Of a stretch of DNA of 64,000 nt, positions 60,428 through 64,000 are shown one piece after another; positions within the stretch are counted from its first letter, which is position 1; every line of letters starts with the position of its first letter. The notes under the pieces were generated by a model. It did no database searches. It was not told the DNA's origin and saw nothing but the letters and a program-made list of their open reading frames with translations. Location of the stretch: NCBI GenBank assembly GCA_017394885.1, contig JAFPWO010000025.1, positions 55,386 through 119,385 of the forward strand, given 5' to 3'. The DNA comes from Lachnospiraceae bacterium (GTDB taxonomy: Bacteria > Bacillota > Clostridia > Lachnospirales > Lachnospiraceae). The position numbers and the translations under genes were made by a program.

Positions 60428-63400
60428 ATGGCAAGACCCAGAAAGACAATGGATGGCAACACAGCGGCTTCGCATGTTTCCTATGCCTTTTCGGATGTGG
60501 CGGCGATCTACCCGATCACCCCTTCGTCCCCGATGGCAGAGGTGGCGGACAGCTGGGCTACCGAAGGCAGGAAGAACATTTTCGGCCAGGAAGTAAAGAT
60601 CCTGGAGATGCAGTCCGAGGCCGGTGCGGCCGGTGCGGTGCACGGCTCGCTGACCGCCGGCGCGCTCACCACGACCTATACCGCTTCCCAGGGCTTACTG
60701 CTTATGATCCCCAATATGTACAAGATTGCCGGCGAAATGCTGCCCTGCGTGATCGACGTAGCGGCCCGTACGCTCGCGACCCACGCGCTTTGCATTTTCG
60801 GGGACCACTCCGACGTATACGCCTGCCGTCAGACCGGTTTTGCGATGCTCTGCGAATCGAATGTACAGGAAGTCATGGACCTGACGGCGGTCGCGCACCT
60901 TTCGGCGATCAAGGGCCGCGTCCCGGTGCTGAACTTCTTTGACGGCTTCCGCACTTCCCACGAGCTGCAGAAGATCGAGACCTGGGAATATGACGATCTG
61001 GCCGACATGCTGGATATGGATGCGGTGCAGGCGTTCCGCAACAGCGCGTTAAATCCCGAACATCCCTGCCAGCTGGGCTCCGCGCAGAACCCGGATATCT
61101 TCTTCCAGGCCCGCGAAGCTTCCAACAAGGCATACAACGATTTCCCGGCCGTCGTGGAAGAGTACATGAACAAGGTCAACGCCAAGATCGGGACCGATTA
61201 TAAGCTCTTTAATTACTACGGCGCTCCGGATGCGGAACATATCATCATCGCGATGGGCTCCGTCTGCGATACCATCGACGAGACCATCGATTACCTGGTC
61301 GCCCGCGGCGAAAAGGTCGGCCTCGTCAAGGTCCGCCTGTACCGCCCGTTCAGCCGCGAGCATCTGCTGGCCGCCATTCCGGAGACCGTAAAGACCATCA
61401 GCGTGCTTGACCGGACCAAGGAACCCGGCGCGATCGGCGAGCCCCTGTATCTGGACGTGGTCACGGCCCTGCGCGGCTCGAAGTTCCACAACGTCACGAT
61501 CCTGCGCGGCCGCTACGGCCTCGGCTCCAAGGACACCACCCCGGGTCAGATCGTGGCCGTCTACCGCAACAAGGATAAAGAAGAGTTTACGATCGGCATC
61601 GAAGACGATGTGACGAATCTCAGCCTGCCGGTGACCGAAGATCCGAACACGCAGCCGGAATCCACCATCAGCTGCAAGTTCTGGGGCCTGGGTGCGGACG
61701 GCACGGTCGGCGCCAACAAGAACTCCATCAAGATCATCGGCGACCACACGGATATGTACGTGCAGGCCTACTTTGAATACGACTCCAAGAAGTCCGGCGG
61801 TCTGACCATTTCGCACCTGCGCTTCGGCCATGCCCCGATCAAATCCACCTATTACATCAATAAGGCGGATTTCGTCGCCTGCCACAATCCTTCCTATGTA
61901 CGCAAGTACAATATCGTTCAGGAAGTCGTGGACGGCGGGAACTTCCTGCTGAACTGCCCGTGGGATCTGAAGGGCCTGGATGAGCACCTGCCCGGCCAGA
62001 TGAAGCGCTATATCGCGGAGCACAACGTCAACCTGTACACGATCGACGCGATCAAGCTCGGCCAGGAGATCGGGCTGGGCGGCCGTGTGAACACCATCCT
62101 GCAGGCAGCCTTCTTCGTGATCTCCGGCGTCATCCCGAAGGAAGACGCGATCGGCTACATGAAGGCCGCCGCGACCAAGTCCTACTTAAAGAAGGGCGAG
62201 GACATCGTCAAGATGAACCACGACGGCATCGACGCCGGCGCCGAAGCCTTTGTCAAGGTCGAGGTTCCGGAAAGCTGGAAGGAAGCCAAGGATGAGCCGC
62301 TCTTCGAGCTGGCCACCGGCGACCGTGCGGATGTCGTGGATTTCGTCAACAACATCCAGAAGCCGATCAACGCCCACGACGGCCAGAACCTGCCCGTCTC
62401 CACCTTCCTGCCTTATGTGAACGGCGCGACGCCTTCCGGCGCAGCCGCGTTCGAAAAGCGCGGCGTAGCCGTGAATATCCCGGTCTGGGATCCGGCCAAG
62501 TGTATCCAGTGCAGCTTCTGCTCCTTCGTCTGCCCGCATGCGGTCATCCGCCCGGTCGCCCTGAATGAAGAAGATGTGGAGAATGCCCCGGAAGGCATGC
62601 CGATGAAGCCGATGAACGGGATGCCCGGCTACCAGTTCGCGATCACCGTTTCCGCCCTCGACTGCATGGGCTGCGGCAGCTGCGTGAACGTCTGCCCGGC
62701 CAAGGAGAAGGCGATCACCATGCAGAGCATGGACGCCAACAAGGATTGCCAGAAGTACTTCGATTTCGGCGTCTCCCTGCCGGAGAAGCCCGAAGTGATC
62801 GAGAAGTTCAAGCTCAGCACCGTCAAGGGCAGCCAGTTCAAGCAGCCGCTGCTTGAGTTCTCGGGCGCCTGCGCGGGCTGCGGCGAAGCGCCGTACGCGA
62901 AGCTCATCACCCAGCTTTTCGGTGACCGCATGTATATCGCGAACGCGACCGGCTGCACCTCCATCTGGGGCAACAGCTCGCCGTCCACGCCGTATACGGT
63001 CAACAAGGAAGGCCACGGCCCGGCCTGGAACAACTCCCTGTTCGAGGACAACGCCGAGTTCGGCCTGGGCATGGAGCTCGGCCAGAGCACGCTGCGCGCG
63101 GGCCTGGCGGCGAAGTTAAAGGATATCGCGGACCGCACCGAGAACGAAGCGGTGAAGGAAGCGGCGGCCGAATACTTCGAGACCTTCGAGGAGAGCGCGG
63201 CCAATGCGGCGGCGACGAAGAAGCTGGTTGCGGCGCTGGATGCGTTGGACTGCGGCTGCGAAGACGTCAAGTTCGTGCTGAAAAATAAAGAGTTCCTGAG
63301 CAAGAAAGCGCAGTGGATCTTCGGCGGCGACGGCTGGGCTTACGATATCGGCTTCGGCGGCCTCGATCACGCGATCGCTTCCGGCCGGGACATCAATATC

Positions 63401-63949
63401 ATGGTCTTCGATACCGAAGTGTATTCCAATACCGGCGGCCAGTCCTCCAAGGCGACCAACGTCGGCGCCGTGGCACAGTTCGCGGCCGGCGGCAAGGAAG
63501 TCAAGCAGAAGGATCTGGCGGCGATCGCGATGAGCTACGGCTACGTCTACGTCGCGCAGATCGCGATGGGCGCGGACTACAACCAGACCGTAAAGGCCCT
63601 GACCGAGGCGGAAAGCTATCACGGCCCGTCGATCGTCATCGCCTACGCGCCGTGCATCACCCACGGCATCAAGGCCGGCATGAGCAAAGCCCAGACCGAA
63701 GAAAAGAACGCGGTGCTGGCCGGCTACTGGCATCTGTTCCGCTTCGATCCGCGCAAGGAAGAGCCGTTCCAGCTCGATTCCAAGGCGCCGACCGGCGACT
63801 ACAAGGGCTTCTTAAAGGGTGAGAGCCGTTACACCTCCCTGACGCTCAAGAATCCGGAGCGCGCGGAGATGCTCTTCGATAAGTCCGAGCAGTACGCGAA
63901 GGAGAAATACGAACACCTGCTGAAGTTAAAAGAAGTGTACGGAAAGTAA
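60428..63949 (+). CDS. nifJ: Pyruvate:ferredoxin oxidoreductase
   Basis: 1173 residues in one chain, with domains in the usual order: pyrimidine domain (IYPITPSSPMAE), core domains, two ferredoxin-type sites (CIQCSFCSFVCP near 700 and CMGCGSCVNVCP near 755), a cysteine ligand in CAGCGEAPY, and the TPP site GDGWAYDIGFGG with SNTGGQSSK. It turns pyruvate and CoA into acetyl-CoA, CO2 and reduced ferredoxin in anaerobes. ATG 60428 has AGGAGG about 10 bases upstream. It looks like a highly expressed gene by codon choice. Confidence 0.97.
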   Translation: MARPRKTMDGNTAASHVSYAFSDVAAIYPITPSSPMAEVADSWATEGRKNIFGQEVKILEMQSEAGAAGAVHGSLTAGALTTTYTASQGLLLMIPNMYKIAGEMLPCVIDVAARTLATHALCIFGDHSDVYACRQTGFAMLCESNVQEVMDLTAVAHLSAIKGRVPVLNFFDGFRTSHELQKIETWEYDDLADMLDMDAVQAFRNSALNPEHPCQLGSAQNPDIFFQAREASNKAYNDFPAVVEEYMNKVNAKIGTDYKLFNYYGAPDAEHIIIAMGSVCDTIDETIDYLVARGEKVGLVKVRLYRPFSREHLLAAIPETVKTISVLDRTKEPGAIGEPLYLDVVTALRGSKFHNVTILRGRYGLGSKDTTPGQIVAVYRNKDKEEFTIGIEDDVTNLSLPVTEDPNTQPESTISCKFWGLGADGTVGANKNSIKIIGDHTDMYVQAYFEYDSKKSGGLTISHLRFGHAPIKSTYYINKADFVACHNPSYVRKYNIVQEVVDGGNFLLNCPWDLKGLDEHLPGQMKRYIAEHNVNLYTIDAIKLGQEIGLGGRVNTILQAAFFVISGVIPKEDAIGYMKAAATKSYLKKGEDIVKMNHDGIDAGAEAFVKVEVPESWKEAKDEPLFELATGDRADVVDFVNNIQKPINAHDGQNLPVSTFLPYVNGATPSGAAAFEKRGVAVNIPVWDPAKCIQCSFCSFVCPHAVIRPVALNEEDVENAPEGMPMKPMNGMPGYQFAITVSALDCMGCGSCVNVCPAKEKAITMQSMDANKDCQKYFDFGVSLPEKPEVIEKFKLSTVKGSQFKQPLLEFSGACAGCGEAPYAKLITQLFGDRMYIANATGCTSIWGNSSPSTPYTVNKEGHGPAWNNSLFEDNAEFGLGMELGQSTLRAGLAAKLKDIADRTENEAVKEAAAEYFETFEESAANAAATKKLVAALDALDCGCEDVKFVLKNKEFLSKKAQWIFGGDGWAYDIGFGGLDHAIASGRDINIMVFDTEVYSNTGGQSSKATNVGAVAQFAAGGKEVKQKDLAAIAMSYGYVYVAQIAMGADYNQTVKALTEAESYHGPSIVIAYAPCITHGIKAGMSKAQTEEKNAVLAGYWHLFRFDPRKEEPFQLDSKAPTGDYKGFLKGESRYTSLTLKNPERAEMLFDKSEQYAKEKYEHLLKLKEVYGK

Positions 63950-63967
63950 TTTCCGCCGGAAAGAGAA

Positions 63968-63998
63968 GAGGCGTCCCTTCGGGGACGCCTCATTTTTT
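63968..63998 (+). terminator. Terminator of the PFOR gene
   Basis: A perfect 10-bp stem (63968-63977 with 63982-63991) with a TTCG tetraloop, followed by ATTTTTT. Confidence 0.92.
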
Positions 63999-64000
63999 AC

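Noticed and set aside
1..64000. CRISPR array, prophage or insertion sequence
   Set aside because: I found no regularly spaced repeats, phage structural genes or transposase. The only dispersed repeats are palindromes of the REP type.

Overview
The window looks like chromosomal core sequence from a strictly anaerobic, low-redox Firmicute of the class Clostridia, probably a high-GC, gut-type relative of the Lachnospiraceae; this placement is inference from gene content. The signs are a single-chain pyruvate:ferredoxin oxidoreductase, a 4Fe-4S aldo/keto reductase, the rpmB / Asp23 / YloV / RecG neighbourhood, a GerW-DUF2953 pair (YtfJ/YtfI-like), RqcH, a zinc-type L28 and a Gram-positive division and wall cluster. 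Promoters with near-consensus -35/-10 boxes and 17-nt spacers, strong Shine-Dalgarno sequences and hairpin-T terminators are easy to see throughout.

Layout. 1-3.2 kb: a DUF1292 protein, a His-rich CsoR-type repressor, YchF and a small metallophosphoesterase. 3.4-8.6 kb: a tightly overlapping three-gene operon (TerB_N/TerB_C protein, BrxD-like P-loop ATPase, Lhr/BrxHI-like helicase), the best candidate for a poorly described genome-defence or DNA-processing system. 8.6-10.8 kb: a NahK-like sugar kinase and phosphoglycerate mutase. 10.8-15.1 kb: an extracellular glycan O-acylation set (SGNH, DUF4358, MBOAT, DHHW). 15.1-19.7 kb: YfhO, GtrA and a GtrB-like glycosyltransferase on the minus strand. 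19.8-25.1 kb: gmk, rpoZ, rimO, pgsA, DUF2953 and GerW. 25.2-35.7 kb: rpmB, mscS, a TetR regulator, Asp23, a frameshifted YloV, recG, galK, galM, cvpA and an aldo/keto reductase. 35.7-39.1 kb: an AT-richer island with an ECF sigma/anti-sigma pair, small membrane proteins and a probable gene remnant. 39.1-44.8 kb: an SH3-repeat lipoprotein, an M3 peptidase, divergent psuG and larA, and two tRNAs. 45-48.8 kb: a polyprenyl-phosphate sugar transferase, a GT2, lgt and tdk. 49-58.4 kb: a reduced dcw cluster (mraZ, rsmH, ftsL, PBP, mraY, murD, ftsW, ftsQ/divIB, ftsZ). 58.5-64 kb: RqcH and PFOR.

Several groups share a theme: envelope construction (dcw, lgt, YfhO/GtrA/GT2, the MBOAT set, the sugar transferase and GT2) and sugar use (NahK-like kinase, GalK, GalM, PsuG). 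Two conserved genes are broken as given: ftsZ carries an in-frame TAA at codon 37 and the YloV gene lacks one base near 27730. Since ftsZ is normally essential, sequence or assembly error must be excluded before any biological reading.
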